Shown here piece by piece: positions 34,072 through 47,685 of a stretch of 64,000 nucleotides of DNA. Made by a program: the position numbers and the translations under genes. The notes under the pieces are model-generated. The model had not been told where the DNA came from and did no database searches. It saw nothing but the letters and a program-made list of their open reading frames with translations. Each line of letters opens with the position of its first letter. Positions within the stretch are counted from its first letter, which is position 1. The DNA is from Scortum barcoo. Its lineage: Eukaryota; Chordata; Actinopteri; Centrarchiformes; Terapontidae. Location of the stretch: contig CM041546.1 of NCBI GenBank assembly GCA_023238725.1, forward strand, positions 22,700,085 through 22,764,084, written 5' to 3'.

Positions 34072-37000
34072 GTGAGAGTGTCTCCGGCTCAGATATCTGG
34101 CGGTTTTGCTCGCTGCACTTTTATGTGTAGAATTACCGGCACTGAGGGTCAAGTAAGGTTACATGTTGTTTTTACACAATGTTGAGTAACTGCATGATAG
34201 TTGGGAATGTAAAATGTTAATAATATACTGACCTTTCCCTGGTGACCTTTACTCTTGGAAAACTTTAGAGGATAGATTTAATACTTTAAAAAAAAAAGCT
34301 TTTTTTAAGTTGCAAAATTTGCATAAGATTTCCCTCTGAAGAAAAATACATGTCCTGATGATCAACATATTTTAATTATAGACAAAAAAATCCTGTGTTA
34401 CCAGTGTATCACCCGCTCCAGTGCATGCTCTGTGTGGAGAGTTAGCATCCTCGTAGTGAGGAAATGAGAACATAATGATGCTCAAAAGCTGTATCACAAA
34501 GTCAGACCTTTTGTGGAGGAAATTTGTAAAAGGAAAAAAAAAACACCCAACACATTATCTAGAATTCATTACACACCAAAAATAACCTGTGGTACAACAG
34601 AGCGGCTCATTTAATAATGTTTCATTTTCCCATTTTATGAATCCAGAGGTCAGGCTGTTCGATAAATCCTCCACAACCTCTCATTTGAAAGTCAGTCTTC
34701 ACTCAGCACAGTAAATGTTGAAGTGTTACCTCCAAGCCCTGCGGCCAACCATCTGTCGGCCCGGCACACACGGATGATTTTTGTGTTGATTTCCGAGCAC
34801 TCGATAGCCCAGCTGATCAATGGGCCAGTCTCAGAAGGACTTGGTGTTTTCCTGCAATACATTTTCTGCGAAGTCAAACATAAAACCACACCTGCCTCTT
34901 GCAATGGCTGTAACATGGAGGGACAGGAGCGGCCTTCCCACAGCATTTTAAAACCACTAGAGAATGAATAATGTGTGGACATGTATATCTGACGCCGGGC
35001 TCAACCGTCGAGTGCTCTCTTGTGTTTCGTCTGAAACGTAAAGTGAAACATTCAAGTGTTTTTACACTAATTTGTTTCTTAAATGAGCTCGTGTTCTGAC
35101 AGGCGTGCTGAGAAGAATGCTGGCCTTTCAAGCTTTTACTGCTCGTCATCTTTGGTTACAAAAACAAGCCTGTAAATGCTCCCAGCTTTCTCTTTGTGCT
35201 CTGTGGTTTATGCAAAATATTCACAGACTGTGCGTTTGTGGTCACATTTTCCATTGAATCAGAGACTCTCAGGATGAGTGTCTGGTGTTCATCCTTTATA
35301 AGCCGATGCCTAATAAAGAGTGTCCAAACTACCACTTGGCCCTCGGATTTGGACCAGTTATTTGCAGCACGCAGTTTGTGCACAGACAATAATGAGGATG
35401 AAGAGAAAAGAGGCTACATTTACATTATTATGATTAACTGCTCCTATCTGGATTCGGTAGTCTGGAAACCCGATGTGGACCTGACAACACCTTCAACTCT
35501 GAGCTCATGGAAACATGTTACTTCGTCCTTGTGTTTATACTTTGTCATAATCAAATCCGCACAGCCCCGAGCAAACGGGTTACGCAGTTGCCGTTTTGAC
35601 TCTATTTACAGTGTCTAAACAGCGATCACTTACCTTTAATCGCTCTGACGTTCATGTGTGAAGCCAGGATGCCTACAGCCCTTCAGGAGGCTGCATCATG
35701 GAGTTGTGTATTATGATCATGAGGGAAAAAGGGCAGTCTTTATTTAATTATATCATATGTTGTGTTGAATTTATTAGCAATCAGTGAAACACAAGCGCCC
35801 CATAGCCGATGTACAGTTATGCATGTGTGCTATTTGTATTTGGCTTCTTTTTCTGTGTTTCCACTGTGTATTTAAAAATCCAATTAAATATATTGGCAAT
35901 GGTTTTAATCATTCTTTCCTCTAATGTCTTAACTGAGAAATGTAAAATAGAGTTGATATCATGTGCACTCGTGTGAAGATTAAAATAGAGTTGGCATCAA
36001 ACTTTCTGGTTTTATATTCAATTATTCATCTTTCTGAGGTGTTTTTACAAAACTACCACTTACTTTTTAATACCTTTTGTAAAATTTCACTAATGCACTC
36101 ACATTTTATTCATTATGTGGCTTGAGTTCAAAGGTCAGAAATAGCATTCTTTAAAACAATCTCACATTAAGGTGGATTTAGTAATTGTGCTGGAGCTTTC
36201 AGTCACACAACATAACCTGCTTTTTAGCTAATGTGGATGAGAAGTCCTCACAGTGCTAGTGCTGCTAAATGTTAACAATGTTAAATGTTATATTTCCATT
36301 TGCTGATGAAGACCATATCCCATAATTAAAACCAGAATAGCTACTAAATGGACGTAGTGAGACTGTTTTCTCAATTATTTCACCTAAAATGTTACTTGGA
36401 CTGAGTTACCCACAAGACCCCAGGAAGTCACTGTGCTTCAGCCAAGAAATAGTCCAGTATACACAGTACAAACTACACGTTAAACCACTTATTTTTACTC
36501 TTCTTTTTTATAGATTAGAGACATATAATGTGTTAATTAATGAGGTCTTTACACTAAGCCAATCTAATCTTCTCTGAGCTGTAGCTTAATATCTACAGAT
36601 ATCTGAGTGGTGCTCATCTGACTGTCAAGATGGGAAATAAGCCAGTCAATATCAAACGGTTATGTTATATTTGTGCTGCTCACTTTGTCATGTCTCCCTT
36701 TAAGGAAGACCCCAGGGGCTAAAATAAAAGTTAGCTGGAGTAATGAAGGGAGGCACAGGATGAGAGGAACACCGTTGTTGTTTTTTTCCTTTCATTAAGC
36801 CCAGCCCCCTCCACTCCAGCATGTTAACATTTCCATGTGGACACACTCCAACCTAAACACCACTTGAGGAGTGTGTACCTGTACAAGGAGCCCCCCCTCT
36901 TATCCAAACAAACCTTGGTAACAGATTTTTTGCCATCTGGTAAAGCTGGAGTGGTTCTTATATAATCTGAGTTGTGCAGCACTGTACCTCAGAGAGAGAA

Positions 37001-40000
37001 ATGAAACAGATCTGGAGAGGAGAATAATTGGAGGAAAATACAGTACCCTCAGGTCTGTACAGAAAATCGTATTTCTGTTCTCTGTGTGCACTTTCTTTCC
37101 AATTTTGTCGCGGGAAGTGTACAGAAAAATGTAAGACAATGAGGAAAAAATGAATCATATACACAGTATTATTTGTCACACTGCGTCCTTTACAACAGAT
37201 TTTGTTTGCGTGCTGTGTGCATTTTCCCAAAGCACTTCAGAGCAGATGATCAATAACTAATCAACCAAAATGTCAAACGAAGTTGCAAAGCAAAACTTTA
37301 AAATAGTTTTCCTGAAGAAGTACAGCAGTGTGAGGGATTTGCTGAGGGAGGCACTTAAACAGTCTTGATGATGTATTTAGCACGGCCTGAAAGTCCTCTT
37401 GGTGGCTGTTGTGCGAGGCCGTGTGGTCAGCAGGGAGCAACATCAAATGCTTGGTAATATGATGTAGATCAGCGGAGGGTGTCACAGTGAGTAACGACCT
37501 CAGCAACGCAGGGAAGGCACCGGGAGCAGAGGCGGCCGGGAGGAGCTCGATCGTGTCACCCGGCAGTGCTTTTACAAGGTTGTGTGGTGCAAAAGCCCTA
37601 TTTAAAAACATGTCCCTCTTTTTTCCTCCAAATTAGAATGCTCAGCAGGCCTTGAAGAAATGGTGTAACAAGGTCTGCACATATTACGAAAGGTGTGTTC
37701 CTGCCATTAATCTGTTGGTACGAGCGGTGCTGAAGTGCTTCAGCTCCTCCGGCTACACAACTTAGAGAGGAAATAGGAATTTGTTATGTTGCCTAAAATG
37801 ATACGATTTTTTCACGGCTCTTTACACAAGCCGGCCTGATCCACAAACCTCCTGATTTTGTGCATTTAGGTCTAGAAAAAGATTTTCTTTTTCACATAAT
37901 CTAAACTAATCAGATAATCCTTATTTATTTTGGATTATGCTGTCCAAGGGATGACGGAGCATCAATAATACAATATTGACATGGGTGCCCAACTGACAAA
38001 ATGTAGTATGTATTTGTATAAAAGAATTGATAGATATTTAAGCAATTTAAAAGGAGCATGAAGAGAAATACGAAGGAGCTTTATGCTTTAACCTTTAACC
38101 TCTAATCTGTTAGTTTCTTTCTTTACCTATGTTTGGTTGGTAAAATAAATTAAAGTGTAGTTTATATCTAATTCATTTTAATATATTTAATTAAAATTAA
38201 AATATTTTACTCTTTTACTAAGCTCATCTTACTTCTTTTTTTAGAGTTGGCAAACATTTAATCATTCGTCTATTACACCAGAGAAAGGAGACATTATCAA
38301 AAGACACACGTCTACAAAAAGGAAGACAACCCAACAAAGTCCAAGACTTTCATTTATGGTGAAGACTGGACTGAAAAGCACTTCATGAAGATGTTGTTAT
38401 GAAGACAGAAGCATCGTGTCTGTACTTCCAAGTAAAGCTGCAGTTAGCTTGTGAATGATTAATTGTGTATCAAGAACCACCAAAATAGAAAAACTAAGAA
38501 GTTGAAAAATTAAATGAGCTTGGTGGTAAAGAAATAATCCAATCTTTTTGCTTCCTCTTTTTTACTGAACGAAAAAACTGGATGTCTCATAAAAAGTATA
38601 AAGCTTTATGATTAATTCTATAATGAATAATTTATTAATAATATATTCAGTTACATTTTTGTCTGATAACATTGTGCAACATTTGTCAGTTTCAGGTCTC
38701 CATACCTTGTTAGCTCTCCATATGTCTGTATAATATCCAAGACACAGACGGAGCCCTCTCTCCTGGGAGCCTGAGTGAATATGAAAATACTTACATTCAC
38801 ATTTCTCCAGTTGTTACAATCTCGGCCCCCAGTTGTCAAGTACGTCGTTCCGCCCCTTTGCGCTCCATCTTGTCATTTTCTATTCTCTGTATGAAATGAG
38901 ACGCGTCTCCATGCCAGCAAAGCAGTCTGGCAGCAGCGCTGGAGAATAATGAAAGAGGCTTCAGATACAGTACGGGCTTAGACAGCCCCGACAGATGAAA
39001 TGCAATATTCTTAAAGTGCTGTGTAACATGAGCTTCATATGTAGATATCAGATAGTACTTGACGATACCTCTATTACCGTCCACAAGCCAACGCTTTGGG
39101 CAATTAGGGTCTCTCCGGTTACCCCACTGTACATGAGCCAATCCGAGATGAGAAGGATAAAAACTCAATTAGCTTTTGTAATGTGCTGCCCAGTCTACGT
39201 ACAGGCTTACATATTCCATATTTTCTTTGTTAGATCAAAGACCAGGTTAAGACCTTTCTTACTGGTTCATTGTCACTACGTGGCATTTTGGTTTGAGAGT
39301 CCACTTTCTCCTGAGAAACCCAAATTCTTGCAGTTCATCGGACTATACAGAAACTGCAGCTCAAGAGGGATTAATCTATCATGCTCCTTTGAAAATCCCT
39401 TCAACAATGTGGGGATAAACACGAACAGAAAACTAGATCTGACATCTGGCCCTGAGGTTTAGGGGTTTGTGAGTGGGCAGCCCAAATAGGTGTCGATGCA
39501 GTAACCTCAAAGGTATGTGCTGAAGTCGCTGCGCTCCTAGTTTTCAGGATGGATGAATTCAGACAAAGTGTGCCATTTCTCCTGATACATTTTCCCTATC
39601 TTTTCCTCAACTTCATTTTTTTTTGTCCTTCCTCAAAGATACCGTTTGTCAAATATTCTTTTATTTCAAATAAATCCTTGTAAATCAAAAATACCTGAAT
39701 TAGAGCCACAGTGGAGAAAGTGATGAGATGATGTCAGTGGGGCATTGTTACTCCGCAAATATCCCTTTCATTTGATGGAGAATGGATAGATTAAAGAAAT
39801 GAGGCGAGTTTATTTCAACTCTATTCAAGCCAGGCCTCTTTCAGTTTTACCATACGATGTGACCCGTTAGACATCTGATAAAGGTCTCTTGGCCGTTTGA
39901 AAACCCATTTTGTTCTGAGGCTTTTGCATTTGCATGCAGTGAAGCTACTTTAATAGCACGCTTGGTTACTAACTTGTGTTTAACCCCAAATATTACTTTA

Positions 40001-43000
40001 TAATAGTACAAATAGTACTTTTCTACCAGTCTTGAGAGACAAAACTGTGTCTTCCCATAATGATCAATGATTGCATTTTCCAGAATATTGAGTCATGATG
40101 TTATTAGTTATCTGATCATTACTGACATTTCTGCCAGTGTTGTTTGTGTGTCGTATTTGAGTGAAGTACCATTTAAATGTATTGATCACTGATCTACACC
40201 AGAGACTGAATTCTACTTTAGTCCGTCCACACATATTTGTTTTTTTTCACTCGAGTACAGTTTTAACAAAGTGAAATTTGTTGATTATGGCACCTTTATA
40301 TAAGTCAATAATATGAATATTTATTCCATCACTATCGCAGTTTTAACAGTTTGTGAATTTCAGGTCATGACAGAATTTCTCCATATCTCAACAAAATGAG
40401 ATATTAGATAGTCTTGAGACAGTTGGGTCTCTACAGTGTATCCGTACCTGATGTTTGGGTGCATAACCTGTCAAAATTTATCAACTGTGTTATGCATATG
40501 GATAATGATATAATGATAATGAGATAATGATGGTGTTTCAATGCTTGCACAACCATGTCTCTGGTTGCTTTGATATATGCTTCACAAATAAACCTGACAA
40601 TCAAGTGCTGCAGATTGCCAGCTAATTTACCCTCTCAGACATCAGGTAAACTCCATCTTTAATTAGTGAGGAACTGTAAAAGTGTGTGTGTGTGTGTAAA
40701 AGTGTGTGTGCTGTGCGCGTGCGTGCTCAGAGTCAAGCAGACAGCTGCTGTGGAGAAATGAAACGCTTCCTCGTGCCTATTAACAGAGTTTTCAAACAGC
40801 CTCTCCTCATCAGCAGTGATCCTGAACAGGGCTGGCAGGGTTGCAGGCAGGCCAAGGCCACAGGCAATAATGCTGTGGTACACTGGTGTTACAAAGAGGA
40901 GTGTAAAATGTTAATGACAACAGATCGGCTGTGCATGCACACACACTGTAATCACATCATCATCCCTACTGGCCGGTTCGTCACCCTCCCCTCGGTAGGA
41001 GCTGCGTTTTCATCACCGAGTGTATACATGCGGCGTCCTATAAGCGCCGCAGCCGCATGACACATAGTAACATCGGTGACATCAGCCCAGTCTTCGTGGT
41101 CAGCTGCTCTCTTCTGCAGCGACTCTGTTACTGTGATGATGGAGCTATTGGATAACAAGCAGAGACTAAGGAAGATCAGAGGAAGAAGACTGCTGTAATA
41201 ACATCCTCCACTCGAGACGCTGACGGCCCTGAGAGGCATCATTTAGTGGTATGAAAACAACAGAGAGCCGTACACAGACAAAGACTAAAGCAACACATTG
41301 TGCTACACCTGCTATGATTTCACCCTGCGCTACTGACATGTTTGTGGAATCACGTGACAAAACAGCTGATTGCTTTTCTTCACTCCAATTTTTTTTTAAA
41401 TGTGTGCAGGTTGGTTAAAAAGAGCCAGCAGTGCGTGAGGTTTGCTGAACGGCAGCGACTGTGGCCTATATAGGGTGGTTGTAAATTTAAATATGTAGTG
41501 TAAAAAAAGAGCAGGTAGGGAAGAACTGTAAAGTCATCTCACTGGCTCAATAACGTCAGCAAACTAGGCAGATTTTGTCTTGTAACTAACATTAAATACC
41601 AAAGACTACTGTTGTGAACATATCAAATAAAGCTGCAGCAGCAAAACTCCTGACTCTATTGAATTGAACATTTGTGTATTTTATTGCATTTCAGCTTTTC
41701 AGTTGTTAGAGGAAGAGTATGTTATTTTGTCGTGAAAAGTTATGTATGGTTTAGGTAAAGAAACCAAGTTTGGCTATTGTTAAGCAAATAAAAAAATGAC
41801 TTTATTAAAGGGGTATTCCAGTGATTTAGTCTTGCACTTCTGTAAAGTTTGGGGACATATAAGAGAGATATGAGAGAGAGAGACGATGGAATATCTTTAG
41901 TCCCTAAAATGAGTCAAGCTTCCAAAAGATGGGATCCTTTTTACATTTCCTGTCAGGCAACTCTCTATGGTTAGAATAACTTCCATTGTCAGTTTGCATG
42001 TCTGTAAATGAAGGGAAATATAACCTTCTCTACACTACTTCAATGTGAAACGTCCACTTCACATAAGTCTTTGTGGGTGGGGAGACACTTTTCTCCCACT
42101 TTCTGAGTGTGGTACCTTTTCTCAATGTGTGTTTTTATCATTTTATAAAAAAAAGAGCAGAAGCCACAGTGTGGTACTGCTAAGAGTGACAGTTGAAATG
42201 AGTGTATGGTAATTACAAAGACATCACTGGTGAAAACGTCCCCGCTAACTCCTGCAGATAATAACATGCACAGCAATTAAAGCAGGGAAAAAAAAACTGC
42301 CTGTCTCTCCCTAACTCCTTCCCCTGCAAAAATTACATTAAACGCTGGATATCGTGGCCATGATTCATTCTCCACATACAGTTCAGACCATGTAGCCTTC
42401 AGCAAATTGAAGTGAATCATTTCTTAACTTTGTTACAGCAGCGATTAAAGTCGACACGATGTGTTGCCAGATCTGCCGCCGGAGGGATTGTGGGGATTGA
42501 CTCTGTCATAGATGAGAGACAGTGGAGACAAACCGGTCCAACATTTAGGTCCTAACAACTGAATATCACAGCTTCTTTTTCAGACTTTTCAAGCAATTGC
42601 ACGAAAACAATGCAAAGACGTGCCTCATGCAATAATAGCGGATTGCTTAAAGGAGAACCAGAAGAGCTGATTTAGTGTTGTAGGTATCATATCAAGAAAC
42701 CTTCTTCTGAAAATGGCTCAAAGTTTCTGTAATCAGCCATGAATTAAGCTTTTCAAAAAGGCTTAGCTCGTCCCCAAAAAAAAAAAAAAAAAAAAAGTTC
42801 TCTAACCTATTCCTGACTGTTTCTGACTGTTTCATTAGTTTCAGTTTGATTTGCTGAAGTTTTGAAACATCCATCATTGAGACTTCTCCCACCGCCCCAG
42901 CACAATTAAGGTGAGTAACACTGAAAGAGGAGGGACTGCATGTAAAGAAAAAAACATTACAATACTTTTTTTCTCTCTGGACTGGACGATGACATTACAG

Positions 43001-43734
43001 GAGAAAAGGAAAAGGACACTTTGACAAGAAAGTAGATGAGATGATGCTCTCAACTTGTCAAAGTGTCCTCTCCTCCACCTGTCGCCTCCGCGGGATAGCG
43101 AAGGGCCTTTGTTCTGACTCAGCGACAAACCCTACTCTGAAAAAAGGCTTCTGTCTCACAGAGCGAGCTGCGTGCAGAGGGGACTATAATTTGGGAGCAT
43201 CTCCAGGAAATGGGACTCTCGCACCTCAAAAAATTAATGCCTCAGAGACTCATAATGTGCACAGTCCTGGAACCATTCAGAAAACTGGACTTGGTCTCAT
43301 CACGACGAATCCCATCTAAAGATAGATTCATGGAAATATATTGGAACAGACAAAAGGCCTCTCTTTGGCAAGAGGCAGTGGGTAACACACAAACTGGCAG
43401 GCATGCACACAGAAACCGTGGAAACCATCCTGGTTGGCCAGTGGGAATATGTCTCTGCCTATTATTCACTTTCGTTCCAGGTTTCTACTTTTCTTGGGTT
43501 TATTGTGTGAAGGATGTGTTGCTGTAGGGGTCTGGGGGTCAGGTCTGCTACACAAACAGAAGGCTTCCTTATCCTGGAGCTACAATCAGCTGGCAGAGAG
43601 AGGGCCGGCACAGGAGAGATGTACTGAGCAATTGCCCAGGTCACTTACAGTCTTTCTTGTGTTCTAGAAATGCTGGAAATCATGGATGCTTCAATTTCCC
43701 CAACAATTTTTTATATTTGGGGAAAAGAATTGTC
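34072..43734. other. gene-poor interval
   Basis: No gene recognised. Longest ORFs (for example 38995-39462) show no family resemblance. A possible repeat lies at 41.80-42.25 kb (GGGGTATTCCAGTGATTTAG start). Candidate conserved non-coding stretches are noted in the findings. Confidence 0.5.
43013..43069. repeat. 16-bp perfect inverted repeat with 25-nt loop
   Basis: AGGACACTTTGACAAG at 43013-43028 is the exact complement of 43054-43069. It is intergenic, with no ORF or poly-U context, so its role is unknown. Confidence 0.85.
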
Positions 43735-43985
43735 TATTGTTTTTAGCCACGAGCAGCATGGCTGTGTGGATGGCAGTGTTGGTCTGTCGGTCCACCACTT
43801 TGGTCTCGGCAGTTAGACTTTGTTCAGACATTCGTGTTCCCCTCAGGATGAATAAAAATGACTTTGGTCATCACTTTACTTTTCATCTAGCATCATCATC
43901 AGGCGAAGATTTCCAATACTGATCACATTCCCATCAGAGTCAACATCAGGCTGTGTGTAGTGGATATGAAAACATACCTACTAAA
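43735..43985 (+). repeat. old interspersed repeat (GTTAGCATG family), copy 1
   Basis: Contains the ordered phrases AGCAGCATGGCTGTGTGGAT, GGTCCACCACTTTGGTCT, CAGACATTCGTGTTCCCCTC, AGGATGAATAAAAATGACTT and CATTCCCATCAGAGTC. The same phrases recur near 45.9-49.5, 50.7-51.7 and 52.9-53.3 kb. I have no name for this fish repeat. Confidence 0.6.
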
Positions 43986-45904
43986 CATTGTGTTAGACAT
44001 TTTATTTGTTGGCATGTTGGCTACTACACTTACCAAGAGTTCAGACAGAGCAGAGAGCGAACTCTGGAGGCGGGACAATTGCATACAAAGTCAATGGAAA
44101 CATGTTATTGTACGTGAATTTGCCTGTGGTGGCATGAACTGAGGCATAGATGGAACCACGTGAGTTGAAAGTGAACTAAGATATTATGCTTGTGAATTTA
44201 TGAATCTGTTTCATAAATATACAGAGATGAGATGAAAAAGCACAACCATCCAAGGTCTGTTGGCTGTTTGGGGGTAATTAACAGGAAAGTGAGCAAAAAA
44301 TTGCTTCACTTACTGTCTCAATAAACCTTTAGTCTTGTTTTGATCTGGACATTTCAGACATGGTGCTCTATTTATCGTAGCTGTAATTCAGAACAACTGG
44401 TCAGATATTACTGACACCCTTATCAAGATCTACATATCCTCTACTGCTACAGTTTATTTGTGCTCTAATATTACCACAAGAAAAGATCAGTTCATGTTGA
44501 TATCCTTTATATATACTATGCTCTTCATTCAAAGGTCCAGTGCTGCAGTAGCCACACCACAGCTCTGCTGGGTACACCCATGAGGCATGTGGAGGAGACA
44601 TGAGTTTGTATAGATTGGACCATTTGTCTCAGCCCTGAGTACTGACAGATTGCCATGTCGTTAACATCCCCCTCTCTGTCTCTTCCTGTTCCCAATTCTA
44701 ACCATCCGTCATTTTGATCCTCCCTGAAGCAGCAGTACAGCAGTCCATATAGGCGTCATTCTCTTTCATGGGACACAGCTGAATGATCTATCTTAAATAT
44801 TTAGAAGAAGAATTTCGGAACAATAGTCTGCAATCTGCCAGATGTGGTCTATTGTGCTGCAGCATCAGCCACTGGCTACCTCTTAAAAAGTCATATTTCA
44901 TTTTGTTCATGTATGTTATGCCTAGCTTCTACCTGTAAAAAACATTTTGTTCATTTTGAATCAAGGTTTTTCTGGAATGCAAGCCCACACACTATGGATC
45001 TCCCCCAGGAGTGTGGATAAGCAGCTTCAGGACACTTAAGTGCTTATTTTTCCATAATACATGCTGAATATAACCGCTGATAATAATTTTACCCCCCGAC
45101 AGTGAGGCAAAAGCTTCTCCGTCTCCAGACTCAGAAGCAGGAGTCGATTCATCTTCCCTTGGGCTGGAGGAGATATCAAGCTGCAGCGGTGGCAGAAACA
45201 GCATCCTAACACCCCACTTTCAGCAGGGCTTCCATCTCCTCTGTCAGCTGTCAGCTCAAAATGTCTCCTGCCTGTCAGACCAGAGCTTTCAAGTCAGCCC
45301 ATGTCTGTCTGCCCAACTCTCACACACTTTCTTCCCAAAGTTAGAAATGAGGCATTACATCGTGATTGGAAATCAAAAGCATTCTGCAGCCCAGACAACA
45401 GAAATATTGCTGATGCATTTGACAAGTTTTCCTCTCACACTGTATTTTCGCATTGGACCAGCCACTCATGACAGTAAGCAGTTTTCTGTATGTTAGTGTG
45501 CTGTCACTAGCATTATAAGCTCCAAAAGTGCTTTCTGGAGGTCTGTTTTGAGGTGTTTTTTTTTTTTTTTTGCTTCTTGCTTGCTGAGGCAGATGTGTCA
45601 TTCTTCCCCAGGAGCAGGTTGACTTTGTGGCCTGCGTCTGCTTGAAGGCTTGGCATGGGTTTGCTCCGCGGTTGCCACTGAGGCTTGGTGAAACCAAGGA
45701 TCGAACTAATGAGCCCCTGAAGGCCACACTGATATGCCCCATGGCCTTGTTAGAAGGCCATGATGGGAGAGAAAGGCTGAAGTATGGGTGCAGAGGATGG
45801 GGTGGTTGTTGGAAATTATGGGGCAATTAGGTGACACTAGAGGGGAGGTAGACAGCATGACTTTGAAATAACAGTGATAAAAGACTACAGAAGAAGAATC
45901 TAAA

Positions 45905-46083
45905 GCCATGCTAGCAGCTTTCTGAGGCTAACTAAACGTCACCAAACTACAGTAACATGCTCACACTGACGATGCTAACATAACAGAACATGCTGCATGT
46001 TAACATTAAAACAATTGCTTATAGCAATTAACTCAAAGTATACCTGAGGCAGATGGGAATGTCTTTAGTTTGGTAGGTACTGA
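45905..46083 (-). repeat. old interspersed repeat, copy 2, left half (split by the LINE)
   Basis: Minus-orientation phrases of the same repeat as at 43.7 kb (CATTCCCATCTGCCTCAG, then GTTAGCAT-like motifs). It stops exactly at the LINE target duplication and resumes at 49189. Confidence 0.6.
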
Positions 46084-46250
46084 GTCAGAAAACATCCATC
46101 CATTCATCTTCCTCCGCTTACCCGGGACTGGGTCGCAGAGGCAGTAGTCTGAAGCAGAGATGCCCAGACTTCCCTCACCCCAGACACTTCCTCCAGCTCT
46201 TCCGGGGGGATTCTGAGGCATTCCCAGGCCAGCCAAGAGACATATGCATA

Positions 46251-46854
46251 TGGCCCTTTTCCACTAGTACCTACTACTTGGCTCGGCTCAACTCGACTCG
46301 ACTTTGGTTTTTACGTGCGTTTCCATTACATGTTAATACCTGGTACCAGGTACTTTTCTAGTACCTACTTACTCCAGGGGTTCCAAGCGGGTTCCAGCTG
46401 AGCGAGCTCGAGTCGAGCCGAAAATGTGACGTCGGCAGGCCACTGATTGGCCAGGGCGGGACGTCGTCACTAGATGAGTCGGGAGAGCGACTCATTCATA
46501 AGGGGTCAACCCCAACATTTTTAAAACGCAATAACAACAACAATGAACACGATCAGAGATGGCTGTACAGAAATCAACTCCAACGCGGAGCAACGACGGT
46601 TGACGAGGTGCAGACATTTTTCTTTGTCTGTTGGCTTCCGTAGTTGTTTCGTGTTTGTGTCACATAACAAATGACGTCGCTGGAGTTTCGGCCGCGTTGC
46701 GCGTTACTGTTATGATTTCGAATTCCCCACCCACGCTAAGGTGGTACTCTCTATTGTAATGGAAAATGACCGAAACTGAGTCGAGGCGAGGTGAGGCGGT
46801 AGTCGAGGGAGCCGAGCCGAGCCGAGCGTAGTAGGTGCTAGTGGAAAAGGGCCA
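46251..46854. mobile_element. 604-bp TIR element (MITE-like) inside LINE copy 2
   Basis: Ends are imperfect inverted repeats: left TGGCCCTTTTCCACTAG, right its complement, continuing with ACCTACTAC and GGCTCGGCTC-type runs. ATA occurs immediately outside both ends (46248-46250, 46855-46857). The LINE sequence resumes on both sides (compare 9789-9812 in copy 1). No transposase ORF is present. The superfamily is unresolved; a 3-bp duplication could hint at Harbinger-type, but ATA is not the usual target. Confidence 0.75.
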
Positions 46855-47685
46855 ATAGTCTCTCCAGCGTGTCCTGGGTCTTCCCAGGGGCCTCCTCACG
46901 GTGGGACATGCCTGGAACACCTCCCTAGGGAGGCGTCCCAAGGGGCATCTGAAACAGATGCCCGAGCCACCTCAGCTGACTCCTCTAGATGCGAAGCAGC
47001 AGCGGCTCTCTACTCTGAGCTCCTCCTGAGTGACTGAGATTCTCACCCGATCTCTAAGGGAGCGTCCAGCCACCCTGCATGGAGGAAACTCATTTCGGCC
47101 ACTTGTATCCGCATGAACTTGTCGTTTCGGTCATTACCCAAAGTTCATGACCATAGGTGAGAGTGGGAGCGTAGATTGACCGGTAAATAGAGCTTCGAGC
47201 AGCCTTTCGACTTAGCTCCTTCTTCACCACGACGCGTCCGGGCACGCCGACCGCATAACTGCGGAGGCTACACCAATCCGCCTGTCAATCTCTCACGCTC
47301 CATCTTTCCCTCAATGCAATGCAATGCGAACCAAGCTCCAGTCGTACAGAGACCGAACAGCCCTTAGCAAAGGGCCCTGACTATCGAGTCGAGGTTCGAC
47401 TATCAGCTGAATTCTCCTCTCCAGTACCCTGGGGAGTACCCTGGGAGGGTGAGAAGTGTGATCCCCCTGTAGTTGGAACACATTCTCTCCGGTCCCCCTT
47501 TTTAAAAAGAGGGACCACCACCCCGCTGTGCCACTCCAGAGGTACTGTCCCTGACCTTCATGCAATGCTGCTGAGGCGTGTCAGCCAAGACAGCCCCACA
47601 ACATATCCAGAGACTTGAGGTAGGTACTCACGGCGTAGGCGTATATCATCCACTCCCGGTGCCTTGCCACCGAGGAGCTTGCGAA

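Noticed and set aside
38995..39462. 155-codon plus-strand ORF
   Set aside because: No domain, no splice signals and no codon bias. It is listed only as part of a conserved-element candidate.
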